Shown here: positions 42,753-50,843 of the stretch, in pieces
Numbering within the stretch: position 1 is the first letter of the stretch
How the letters are laid out: every line of letters starts with the position of its first letter
DNA from: Leifsonia poae
GTDB lineage: Bacteria; Actinomycetota; Actinomycetes; Actinomycetales; Microbacteriaceae
Direction of reading: 5' to 3'
Length of the DNA: 64,000 nt
Assembly: GCF_020009625.1 (NCBI RefSeq)
Contig: NZ_JAIHLP010000002.1
Location: 2,294,001-2,358,000, forward strand
Made by a program: the position numbers and the translations under genes
Notes under the pieces: model-generated
Told to the model about the DNA's origin: nothing
What the model saw: only the letters and a program-made list of their open reading frames with translations
The model's database searches: none

Positions 42753-44176
42753 ATGAGCACCTTCAGCGGCCTGAACACCGCATACACCGGCCTCGTGGCC
42801 GCCAAGACCGGCCTCGACGTGGTCGGCCAGAACATCGCCAACGCGGGAACCGCCGGCTACACCCGCCAACGCGTGACCAGCTCGGGCGTTCCGGCCCTGA
42901 ACTCGGCCGGCCTCTTCACCGGTGGCGTCCGCCCCGGCCAGGGCGTGAGCATCGACGGCATCCAGCGGCTCGACGACGCGGCCCTGGATGCGCGAGTGCG
43001 CACCACCGCGGCCCTCTCCGGCTACTCCGGCATCCGGGCCGCCGCGCTCGCCACTCTCGAATCCTCGCTCAACGAGCCCGGGACCAATGGCATCTCGGCC
43101 CAGCTGCAGAAGTTCTGGTCGGCCTGGCACGACGTCGCCAACCAGTCGGGGAGCAGGCGCCCGCCGGGGTTCTGCTCGGCCAAGCGGCAACACTCGCCAC
43201 CCAGATCGCGCAAGGATACCGCGCCGTCGACGACCAGTGGACGTCGCTTCGTACGAACGTCGACGGCATGGTCTCCGACCTGAACCAGGCGGCGAGTCAG
43301 GTGGCCGAGCTGAACGGACGCATCCGTTCCACGCTTGCGGCGGGCGGGTCGGCCAACGAGCTCATGGACATGCGCGACCGGCTCACCACCACCATCGCGA
43401 ATCTCTCCGGCGGGGTGACCCGCGCCAACGACGACGGCACCGTCGACGTGCTGATCGGCGGGAACGCGATCGTCGCCGGCACCACCTTCAACGCCGTGCA
43501 GGCGGCAGGCGCGCGGCGCATGGGTGATGCCACCGGCGACCCGGTGCGGCTGGAGTGGGCGCACCGGCCCGGCTCCGCCATCGCGATGGAAGGCGGGGCC
43601 CTGTCGGGTGCGATCTCCACGCTCGCGCCGGCCGACGCATCCGGAACCGGCGGGGTGCTCGCCGAGGCGGCCGCCGGGTACAACGCGTTCGCGGTCGGCC
43701 TCGCGCAGCAGGTGAACGACGTCCACCGCACCGGCTCGACCCCCACCGGCACCACCGGCCTCGACTTCTTCGCGATCGACCCGACGAAGCCCGCCGCTCT
43801 CGGCCTCTCGGTCGTGCCCACCGGCGTCGACCAGATCGCCGCGGGCAAGCCCGGCTCGGGCGGCAGTGACGGCAGTATCGCGGATGCGATCGCCCAGCTC
43901 GGTGCCGGACCGAACGCCGTCGACAAGCAGTGGGGCGCCTTCGTGGTGCGCATCGGTGTGGCGAGCAAGACCGAGAGACAGCAGTCCGACCTCGCCGACC
44001 TCGCCACGAACTCGGCCATCTCGGCCCAGCTGTCGAACTCCTCCGTCGACCTCGACGAAGAGAACATGAACCTGCTGACGTTCCAGCACGCCTACCAGGG
44101 CGCCGCACGCGTCATGACCGCCGTCGACGAAGCCCTCGACACACTCATCAACCACACCGGATTGGTCGGGAGGTAA
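42753..44176 (+). pseudogene. flgK: FlgK, hook-filament junction protein (frameshifted)
   Basis: N-terminal half (MSTFSGLNTAYTGLVAAKTG, GQNIANAGTAGYTRQR, AQLQKFWSAWHDVANQSG) and C-terminal half (GQAATLATQIAQGY through the closing LLTFQHAYQGAARVMTAVDEALDTLI) are in different frames. The break is the G4 run at 43148-43151; one more G yields QSGEQAPAGVLLGQ and a continuous 474-aa FlgK. FlgK is essential for filament attachment, so a genuine frameshift would leave cells without filaments. Confidence 0.9.
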
Positions 44177-44179
44177 CCC

Positions 44180-45064
44180 GTGTTCACCCGCGTCACCAAC
44201 GCCACCCAGACGCTCAATGCGCAGCACAACCTGCAGGCGAACCTGCAACGCCAGGCCGCGCTCTACGATCAGGCGACCAGCCGCAAGCTGATCACCCGCC
44301 CGTCGGACGACCCCACGGCGACGGCGAGTGCACTCGGCGTTCGCGCCGATCAGAGCGCGACCGCGCAGTACTCCCGCAACGCCGACAACGGCAATGCCTG
44401 GCTCACCACGGCCGACTCCACGCTGACATCGGTGGAGTCGATCATGGGCCGCGTGCGAGACCTCACCGTTCAGGGTGCCAACGACGGCGCCCTCTCGCCC
44501 GAGGCCAAGGAATCCATCGCCACCGAGCTCGACGGGCTCAAGAAGAGCCTGCTGGCCCTGGCGAACACCAGCTACCTCGGTCGCACCGTCTTCGCCGGCA
44601 ACTCGGATGCGGGCGTCGCGTTCCAGCCCGACTACAGCTTCACGGGGGTCGTCGGGAGTACAGTCGAACGCAGAATCGGCTCCGACTCCACCGTGCGGGT
44701 GGATGCCGACGGCGCGGCGGCGTTCGGTACCGGCGCATCCTCGGTGTTCGCCCTCATCGACAACACCGTCAACGATCTGCGGACCGGTGTCAACGTGGGG
44801 CCGCGGCTGGCCGAGATCGACGATCGGATGAAAGCAATCGTGGGAGAACACGCGGAGATCGGCGGCCGTCAGACACGCATCGACAAGGCGAAAGACACCC
44901 TCGCCACCAATGCCAACTCGCTTGAGGCGCAGCGCTCCGGCCTCGAGGATGTCGACCTCAGCAAGGTGCTGCTCGACCTCAAGACACAGGACGTGAACTA
45001 CCAGGCCGCGCTGGCGGTCACCGCCCGTGTGCTGCAGCCCACGCTGATGGACTTCCTGCGATGA
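44180..45064 (+). CDS. flgL: FlgL, hook-filament junction protein
   Basis: 294 aa. N-terminal flagellin-like helices (LQRQAALYDQATSRKLITRPSDDPTATASALGVR) and IMGRVRDLTVQGANDGALSPEAKESIATEL; C-terminal DLKTQDVNYQAALAVTARVLQPTLMDFL. GTG start three bases after the flgK stop with GGGAGG overlapping that stop. Ends four bases into fliW. Confidence 0.95.
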   Translation: MFTRVTNATQTLNAQHNLQANLQRQAALYDQATSRKLITRPSDDPTATASALGVRADQSATAQYSRNADNGNAWLTTADSTLTSVESIMGRVRDLTVQGANDGALSPEAKESIATELDGLKKSLLALANTSYLGRTVFAGNSDAGVAFQPDYSFTGVVGSTVERRIGSDSTVRVDADGAAAFGTGASSVFALIDNTVNDLRTGVNVGPRLAEIDDRMKAIVGEHAEIGGRQTRIDKAKDTLATNANSLEAQRSGLEDVDLSKVLLDLKTQDVNYQAALAVTARVLQPTLMDFLR

Positions 45065-45453
45065 GCGCCGCGACCGTCCTGCGTTTCGTCACCCCGCCTC
45101 CCGGACTCGAGCCGCTCGTCGACTTCAGGCTCGACCCCGTGACGGGCGCTTCGGGTCTGTTCACGCTGCAAGCCGTCGACCGCCCCGAGGTTCGCATCTT
45201 CACGATCGACGCCGCCGCCCACCTCCCCGGGTACTCGCCCGAGCTCCCGGATGATCGCGCCCGCGAGATCGGGGTCGCCTCGGCCGAGGAAGTGCTCGCG
45301 CTCGTCGTCGTCACTCCGTCACCGGAGGGGAGCACGGTCAACCTGCTCGCGCCCGTGCTGGTGAACCGGGCCACCGGCGCGAGCCTGCAGCTCGTGCTCG
45401 ACGACGACTCGTTCCCCGTCCGAGCCGAACTTGCGGCCCTCGCGAACGCTTAG
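45061..45453 (+). CDS. fliW: FliW, flagellar assembly factor
   Basis: 130 aa. FliW beta-barrel features: TPPPGLEPLVDFRLDPVTG, LFTLQAVDRPEVRIFTIDA, and LAPVLVNRATGASLQLVLDD. FliW binds flagellin and antagonises CsrA; no csrA lies next to it in this window (it often follows flhA or fliW). ATGA overlap with flgL. The stop codon lies inside an 18-base tandem repeat. Confidence 0.93.
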   Translation: MSAATVLRFVTPPPGLEPLVDFRLDPVTGASGLFTLQAVDRPEVRIFTIDAAAHLPGYSPELPDDRAREIGVASAEEVLALVVVTPSPEGSTVNLLAPVLVNRATGASLQLVLDDDSFPVRAELAALANA

Positions 45454-45504
45454 ACCCTCGGGGCCGCTTACACCCTCGGGGCCGCTTAGACCGTCGGGGC
45501 CGCT
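45447..45504. repeat. 18-base tandem repeat, three copies plus partial
   Basis: CGCTTAGACCCTCGGGGC-type units at 45447-45464, 45465-45482 and 45483-45500, then a partial CGCT. The first unit contains the fliW stop codon and the partial one reaches the stop of the convergent lipoprotein gene. One base differs in copies two and three. Confidence 0.9.
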
Positions 45505-46774
45505 ATTTCTTCGGTGTGCAGGAGGCGGTTCTGGCGAGCTCGGCGACGGTCTGGTCTTCCGACCAGGGCAGGCCGGTCACGGCCTTCGTGCCCTTCTGCG
45601 TCACCGGAGCCTTCGCCGCGATCGACACCAGCCGCTGGGCGAGCGCCTGGATGAAGGCGACGCCCGGCGTGGAGTTGTTGAGGGCGACCACCACGGTCAG
45701 CCCTGAGGTGGGGTCGCTGAACATCGCGGAGAGGTAGCCGGGCACAGCGCCGACGTTGCCGCGCAACGGCCCGAGCATCAATGTGCCGAGACCGTACTTC
45801 TGCCAGCTCGCGCCGATCGTGATGCCGTTCGCCTGCGCCTTCGCCGATGTGCCGGAGACCAGCGCGCCGGTGGCGAGCGCCTGCACGAAGCTCTTGAGGT
45901 CGGAGACGTTCGACACCACGCCCATCGCCGTCCAGCCCATCGAGGGGGAGAGCTCCGGCATCGCGGTCGGCTTCTCACACACCCGGGCGCCCGCGGCGTC
46001 GAGCGGGGTCACGTAGCCGGTCGGATGCGCACCGGGCACGGTCACCTGCGCGTCCGAGGGGAGCGAGGTGCCGTTCATCCCGAGCCGACCGAAGACGTAG
46101 GTGTTGTAGAGGTCGGTCCAGCTCTTGCCGCTGGCGTTCTGCAGGGCCATGCCGAGGAGCACGAAGTTGGTGGCCGAGAGACCGTACTTCTCGCCGGGCT
46201 TGCCGAATGGCTTGGCTGCGATCCCGTCGCTCACCAATTCGAGCTGCGGCCACTCGCGCGTGGGGTTCGCCACGAACTCGGCGGCGAGCTCGCTGGCGTA
46301 GTCGCCGACACCCGAGGTGTTCTGGCACAGTTCGCGCAGCGTGATGCCGTCGACACCGACCATCCCCGGCAGGTATTTGGAGACCGCATCGTCCAATCGC
46401 ACGGTGCCGTCATCGACAAGCCCGAGCAGCACAGTGCAGGTCATCGGCATGGTGTTCTGCGCGATACGGAAGTTCATGTCGGCCGAGACGGGGGTTGTAC
46501 CTTTCGCCGTCGTCGTGCCGAGACCAGAGACCCAGCTCCCGGACCACGGTGCCCACACACCGACCAGCGCGGCGGAGGCGTCGGATTGCTTCATCGCATC
46601 CTCGACGGCCGATCGGAGCTTGCCCTTCACCTCCGCACCGAACCCGCCAGACGCCTGCGAGGGAAGCCGGGAGCCCGGATCGACATGACCGGTGCAGGCC
46701 GTGAGCACGAGGGCGAGCACCGCTGCCAGAACGACGACGGTCGACCCTCTCGTACCGGATGTCCGCCGGCTCAT
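45503..46774 (-). CDS. Beta-lactamase-fold lipoprotein with degenerate active site
   Basis: 423 aa. N-terminal signal with lipobox VLTACTG (Cys27). The fold matches class C beta-lactamase/DD-peptidase-like serine hydrolases: FRIAQNTMPMTCTVLLGLVDDG, KYLPGMVGVDGITLRELCQNTSGV, GEKYGLSATNFVLLGMAL, and GNVGAVPGYLSAMF. The SxxK motif is replaced by QNTM (106-109), YSN by LSA (199-201), and the His of the third motif by Asn. It is probably an extracellular binding or structural pseudoenzyme rather than a hydrolase. Confidence 0.85.
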   Translation of the reverse strand: MSRRTSGTRGSTVVVLAAVLALVLTACTGHVDPGSRLPSQASGGFGAEVKGKLRSAVEDAMKQSDASAALVGVWAPWSGSWVSGLGTTTAKGTTPVSADMNFRIAQNTMPMTCTVLLGLVDDGTVRLDDAVSKYLPGMVGVDGITLRELCQNTSGVGDYASELAAEFVANPTREWPQLELVSDGIAAKPFGKPGEKYGLSATNFVLLGMALQNASGKSWTDLYNTYVFGRLGMNGTSLPSDAQVTVPGAHPTGYVTPLDAAGARVCEKPTAMPELSPSMGWTAMGVVSNVSDLKSFVQALATGALVSGTSAKAQANGITIGASWQKYGLGTLMLGPLRGNVGAVPGYLSAMFSDPTSGLTVVVALNNSTPGVAFIQALAQRLVSIAAKAPVTQKGTKAVTGLPWSEDQTVAELARTASCTPKK

Positions 46775-46873
46775 CTGCCACCCCCCGATGGTTCGTCTGC
46801 TCACTGCATTGAATTCTAGCGGGAGTTCGACCGGCATCCCGTCGGTCCAGGAGCGTGGCCTAGCATCGAGGTC

Positions 46874-47176
46874 ATGCAGAGCTTCAGCCCCGAGGTCGTC
46901 GACGCCGTCCTCCGTCACATGAACAGCGACCACCGTGACGACAACCTCGTCATCGTGCGGGCGAACGGCGCCCCGGACGCGTCGACGGCCACGATGACCG
47001 GCCTGGATGCGACCGGCGGAGTGTGGACCGTCACCACCACCCCGCACGCGGCGCAGACCGAACTGCACGTGCCGTGGACCATCCCCGTCGTGGAGCGACC
47101 CGACATCCGCAAAGCAGTGGTCTTCCTCTACCGCGCGGCCTGCGCCGACCTCGGCATCGAGCCGCGTTCGGAGTAG
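46874..47176 (+). CDS. DUF2470 / HugZ C-terminal-like protein
   Basis: 100 aa. FSPEVVDAVLRHMNSDHRDDNLVIVRANG is the DUF2470 core, shared with the C-terminal domain of heme-degrading HugZ proteins. It lies 1.2 kb before a heme oxygenase gene, which supports a role in heme handling. No signal peptide or membrane helix. Confidence 0.82.
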   Translation: MQSFSPEVVDAVLRHMNSDHRDDNLVIVRANGAPDASTATMTGLDATGGVWTVTTTPHAAQTELHVPWTIPVVERPDIRKAVVFLYRAACADLGIEPRSE

Positions 47177-47271
47177 CCGGGCGAGAGCGGGCCAATCCGT
47201 TCTGCGCTGTCCTTCCGAACACAGGATGATCACGACGATCGTCGTGCTCATCCAATAGGAGGGATCTTGCC

Positions 47272-47685
47272 ATGCGCACTTCACCGAATCGCCTGGTCGC
47301 CACCATTTTCGGCGCCGTCTACCTCGTGGTCGGACTTCTCGGCTTCGCCTACACCGGCGGCGTCGGATTCGTCGCGACCAAAGGAGGGCTGATCCTCGGG
47401 ATCTTCGAGGTCAACCCGCTGCACAACGTCGCCCACCTGCTGATCGGAGCGGCGCTGCTCATCGCGGGCCTCACCCGGGTGGCGGCGGCCAAAGCGGTCA
47501 ACACCACTGTGGGAGCCGTCTACCTTCTTCTCGGAATCGTCGGCTTCTTCCTGGTCGGCACGGGGGCGAACATCCTCGCCCTGAACACGCCCGACCACTT
47601 CCTGCACCTCGTGAGCGCCATCGTGCTGCTCGGTGTCGGACTCGGCGCCGAGAAGACCGCGCGCACGAACTCGGCCGTCGCCTGA
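47272..47685 (+). CDS. DUF4383 membrane protein
   Basis: 137 aa with four membrane helices and FEVNPLHNVAHLLIGAALL in the second half of the family motif, plus NTPDHFLHLVSAIVLLGVGL at the end. DUF4383 is common in actinobacteria; function unknown. AGGAGGG precedes the ATG at good distance. Confidence 0.85.
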   Translation: MRTSPNRLVATIFGAVYLVVGLLGFAYTGGVGFVATKGGLILGIFEVNPLHNVAHLLIGAALLIAGLTRVAAAKAVNTTVGAVYLLLGIVGFFLVGTGANILALNTPDHFLHLVSAIVLLGVGLGAEKTARTNSAVA

Positions 47686-47710
47686 CGACCACCACGACGA
47701 GCCTGTGCTG

Positions 47711-48295
47711 ATGAACACCGTCTCGGTGCCCCGGGCGCCGACCTCCGGGGTGATGGCGGGGTCGGAACACTCGGCGACGGCGACGATCGTCTCCCCGCCC
47801 GTCCGGGCCTGGCTCGCCGTGGTCGCGCTCGGCGCTGGGCTGTTGCACGCAGCTCTCGCGGCGAGCGCCCCCCTCCCGGCCCTGATCGTCCTCGCGACGA
47901 TCGGGGCCGCGGAGCTCGGGTGGGCCGCCCTCACGTTCGCGCGCGAACACCCACCGCTGCTGCGTGCCGCTCTCTTCCTCTCCCTGGCGCCGATCGCGGC
48001 CTGGGCCGCCGTCGCCTCGATCGGCGCGGCCACCGAGGCCGGCACCATTCTCGCCCTGCCACCCCTGCCCCTCGGCGTCGCTTCGGCGCTCGATCTGACC
48101 GTCGCCCTGACCATCGCGATCGTATTGCGACGGCACCGACCGGCCGCGCGGAACGCAAGCGCATTGCGCTTCGTCATCGCGCTCACCCTGAGCGCCGCCG
48201 TGGTGTGCGCCGTCACCATCCCGGCACTCGGTCAGACGGATGCGGGGGTCGCCGCTGTCGACGTGCACCTGCTCCACGGCGGCCACCAGCATTGA
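47711..48295 (+). CDS. Hypothetical membrane protein
   Basis: 194 aa with about five membrane helices (WLAVVALGAGLLHAALAA, LPALIVLATIGAAELGWAALTF, LLRAALFLSLAPIAAWAAVASI, VASALDLTVALTIAIVL, and FVIALTLSAAVVCAVTI) and a His-rich end (DVHLLHGGHQH). Not recognised. The start at 47711 follows the DUF4383 stop by 25 bases; a GTG at 47705 is possible. The terminal histidines may bind metal, which is speculative. Confidence 0.65.
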   Translation: MNTVSVPRAPTSGVMAGSEHSATATIVSPPVRAWLAVVALGAGLLHAALAASAPLPALIVLATIGAAELGWAALTFAREHPPLLRAALFLSLAPIAAWAAVASIGAATEAGTILALPPLPLGVASALDLTVALTIAIVLRRHRPAARNASALRFVIALTLSAAVVCAVTIPALGQTDAGVAAVDVHLLHGGHQH

Positions 48296-48350
48296 GTCCG
48301 CTGCGAACCCCGGGTGAGGGGGTGCGCATCCCGACGGCGTTCCCCTAAAC

Positions 48351-48369
48351 TTAGGTCACCCTTACCTCA
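48351..48369 (+). promoter_or_regulatory. DtxR/IdeR-type iron box
   Basis: TTAGGTCACCCTTACCTCA matches the DtxR/IdeR consensus TTAGGTTAGCCTAACCTAA at 15 of 19 positions and ends 17 bases before the heme oxygenase start. Implies iron-dependent repression. Confidence 0.8.
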
Positions 48370-48386
48370 TCGACCTCTGGAGCATC

Positions 48387-49034
48387 GTGGCCGACATCAT
48401 CCCCTTCTCGCAAGCGCTTCGCGAGCGCACCCGCACCGATCACGGCTCGAGCGAGGGCGCCGGGTTCATGCAGAACCTGATGACCGGCAAAGGAACCCGC
48501 GACGACTACATCGCGCTCGTCGCCCAGCATTACTTCATCTATGAGGCGCTGGAGGCAGCCGCCGCCGCGATGAGCGACGACGAGGTCGCCTCCGCGTTCA
48601 TCACACCGAAGCTCACCCGGCTCCCGGCCATCGTCGCCGATCTCGAATTCCTGCTCGGTCCGGACTGGCGCGACCGCGTCGCCCCGCTCCCGACCACGGT
48701 GCGCTACGTCGAGCGCATCCACGAGGTCGCCGGAACCTGGGCGGGAGGGTTCGTCGCCCACCACTACACCCGATACCTCGGCGACCTCTCCGGCGGCCAG
48801 ATCATCCGCACCCTGATGCAGCGGCAGTTCGGTTTCGAGACGAACGGCGTCGGCTTCTACCTCTTCGCCGAGATCGCGAAACCCAAAGAGTTCAAAGACG
48901 TCTACCGAGCGCAGCTCGACGCCGTGGCCTGGGATGCCGCCGAACGCGAGCGGGTGATCGACGAAGTCATCCTCGCCTACCGGTTCAACACCGAGCTCTT
49001 CGAAGACCTCGCGGCCGCGAAAGCCGCCGCCTGA
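48387..49034 (+). CDS. Heme oxygenase (HmuO-type)
   Basis: 215 aa. The proximal heme-ligand His is His19 in RTRTDHGSSEG; distal helix motif YLGDLSGGQIIRTLM, plus YIALVAQHYFIYEALEAAA. Cleaves heme to biliverdin, releasing iron. GTG start with GGAG five bases before it, and an iron box upstream. The role fits with the DUF2470 gene in the same block. Confidence 0.93.
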   Translation: MADIIPFSQALRERTRTDHGSSEGAGFMQNLMTGKGTRDDYIALVAQHYFIYEALEAAAAAMSDDEVASAFITPKLTRLPAIVADLEFLLGPDWRDRVAPLPTTVRYVERIHEVAGTWAGGFVAHHYTRYLGDLSGGQIIRTLMQRQFGFETNGVGFYLFAEIAKPKEFKDVYRAQLDAVAWDAAERERVIDEVILAYRFNTELFEDLAAAKAAA

Positions 49035-49086
49035 GCTCCGGCCGCCACCGCCCCACCCCGCTCGACCCCACCCCGCTCGGCGTCGG

Positions 49087-49440
49087 TCAGCGCCGACTGA
49101 GTGCGAACGACGCCCGGCCGAACCGGACGACCGACCCCGGGTCGACCTCATGGCGGGTCTTCGGGTCGCAGGCGTAGGCGCCGTCGCCCGGGTACTCGAT
49201 CGTCGTGCCGTTCGCCGACCCCAGGTCGAGCACCCAGAACACGTCCTCGTACTGCCCGAAGGCGAGGTGGGCGCGCGACACCGACTTGGTGTCATCGGGC
49301 ACGATGATGAGCTCGACGTGCGCCGGGTCGTCGAGTTCGGTTCCGGGCACGTATACAGCCGGGTTCCGGCCGATAACCCCGTTCCCCGTGGTCTCCACAC
49401 GCTGCCCGTCACTGAAGTCGAGAACGTACGTCACAGCCAT
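49087..49440 (-). CDS. FHA-domain protein
   Basis: 117 aa that is almost only an FHA domain, which binds phosphothreonine. Key residues: Gly24-Arg25 (GRNP), Ser55-Arg56 with His58 (SVSRAHL), and Asn77-Gly78 (GSANGT). ATG 49440 is preceded by GGAGGA; longer starts are possible. Partner kinase unknown; it follows the helicase gene on the same strand by 37 bases. Confidence 0.87.
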   Translation of the reverse strand: MAVTYVLDFSDGQRVETTGNGVIGRNPAVYVPGTELDDPAHVELIIVPDDTKSVSRAHLAFGQYEDVFWVLDLGSANGTTIEYPGDGAYACDPKTRHEVDPGSVVRFGRASFALSRR

Positions 49441-49477
49441 CTTCTCCTCCATCCACGTCGCCGATCCGATCCGGGGC

Positions 49478-50755
49478 TCAGCGCGGTGTGCGCATGAACC
49501 GCTCGACATCCGGGTCGACCATGATGTCGCTCGGGCGCAGGGGCCGGCTCAGGTAGAGGCCGTCGAGCGAGGTGATCCGGCTGAGCGCCACATAGGTCTG
49601 TCCCGGGCTGAAAGCCCGGTGGCCGAGGTCGACGATCGCCGAGTCGTAGGTCTTGCCCTGCGATTTGTGGATGGTGACCGCCCACGCCAGCCGCAGCGGG
49701 AATTGGGTGAACTCGGCCACCACATCTTTGGTGAGCTTCTTGGTGGCAGGGGAGTACGAGTACTTGAACTTCTCCCAGATCGCCGGCTCCACCTCGTGGA
49801 TCTCTCCATCGACCTCCACGAAGACGTTCGAGTCGATGCGGGTCACCGTTCCGATGGTGCCGTTCACCCACCGCGGCCCATCGCCCTGGCCCGCGTCATT
49901 GCGGAGGAACATCACCTGGGCGCCCACCTTGAGTTCGAGCGCCTCCTCGGCCGGGTACGCCCGGCCGCCGAAGTCGCCGCTCACCTCCGCCTTGGCCGTG
50001 AGCGCGCGGCCGGGAAGCCGACTCAAAGCCTGCGCATTGATGCGGTTCACCGTGTCGTTGCGGGTTGCCAGCGTGATGGTTCCGTCGTGAGGCGCCTCCC
50101 GCGCTCCCGTCTCGTTGAGGCGGTCGGCGATCTCCTTGGTCACCCGACCGTGCCGCACCGCATTCAACATGTACTTGAAGTCGGATTCGTGCTGCCGGTG
50201 CACCTCCACCAGCTCGACGATCTTCAGCTCGACCTCGGTCCACACCTTGGCGTCGAAGAACCACATCGACCGGTAGGTGTCGGCGAAGTAGGCGCGCTCC
50301 TCGGGATCCCCGGGAACGGGGGCGAGCTGGTATGGATCGCCGAAGAGCACGACCTGCACCCCGCCGAACACCTCAGCCGGTTTCTGGCGTGCCTGCCGCA
50401 GGCTGCGGTCGATCGCATCCATCAGGTCGGCGTTGACCATGGAGATCTCGTCGACCACCAGCGTGTCGATGCTGTTGAGCAGTTTGCGCAGTTCGGCGCT
50501 CTGTTCGATGTCGTGGTCGGCGATCACGCCGATCGGCAGCCGGAACAGCGAATGGACGGTCTGCCCGCCCACATTGAGCGCCGCCACCCCGGTCGGCGCG
50601 GTGATCACGAGCGACTTCTCGGTGTTCCAGGCGAGATGGTTCAGCAGTGTGGACTTGCCCGTGCCGGCGCGGCCTGTCACGAACACATGTTCGCGGGTGT
50701 TCTCGATCAGCTCGAACACCGTCTGCTGCTCGGGGGTGAGGGAAAGCCGACCCAT
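49478..50755 (-). CDS. PIF1/RecD-like AAA helicase
   Basis: 425 aa SF1B helicase. Walker A VTGRAGTGKS near residues 26-35, Walker B VVDEISMVNADLMDAID, motif III VVLFGDPYQLAPVPGD, and C-terminal motif V AWAVTIHKSQGKTYDSAIVDLG with YVALSRITSLDGLYLS. PIF1-like helicases unwind 5'-3' and act on stalled forks or G-quadruplexes. ATG 50755 follows AGGAAGGA. Confidence 0.92.
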   Translation of the reverse strand: MGRLSLTPEQQTVFELIENTREHVFVTGRAGTGKSTLLNHLAWNTEKSLVITAPTGVAALNVGGQTVHSLFRLPIGVIADHDIEQSAELRKLLNSIDTLVVDEISMVNADLMDAIDRSLRQARQKPAEVFGGVQVVLFGDPYQLAPVPGDPEERAYFADTYRSMWFFDAKVWTEVELKIVELVEVHRQHESDFKYMLNAVRHGRVTKEIADRLNETGAREAPHDGTITLATRNDTVNRINAQALSRLPGRALTAKAEVSGDFGGRAYPAEEALELKVGAQVMFLRNDAGQGDGPRWVNGTIGTVTRIDSNVFVEVDGEIHEVEPAIWEKFKYSYSPATKKLTKDVVAEFTQFPLRLAWAVTIHKSQGKTYDSAIVDLGHRAFSPGQTYVALSRITSLDGLYLSRPLRPSDIMVDPDVERFMRTPR

Positions 50756-50843
50756 CCGCGTCCTTCCTCGCTCGACCTGCCGAACCACTCTAGCCCGCCA
50801 CCACCGCGCCGGGCGGTTCTCCACAGGACCTTAGGATGTCCTC

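Noticed and set aside
43148..43151. Programmed frameshifting or phase variation in flgK
   Set aside because: A G4 run is too short for typical slippage, and similar deficits occur in unrelated genes, favouring sequencing error.
43022..44851. A 609-residue minus-strand open frame
   Set aside because: Antisense to flgK and flgL, which carry clear family motifs.
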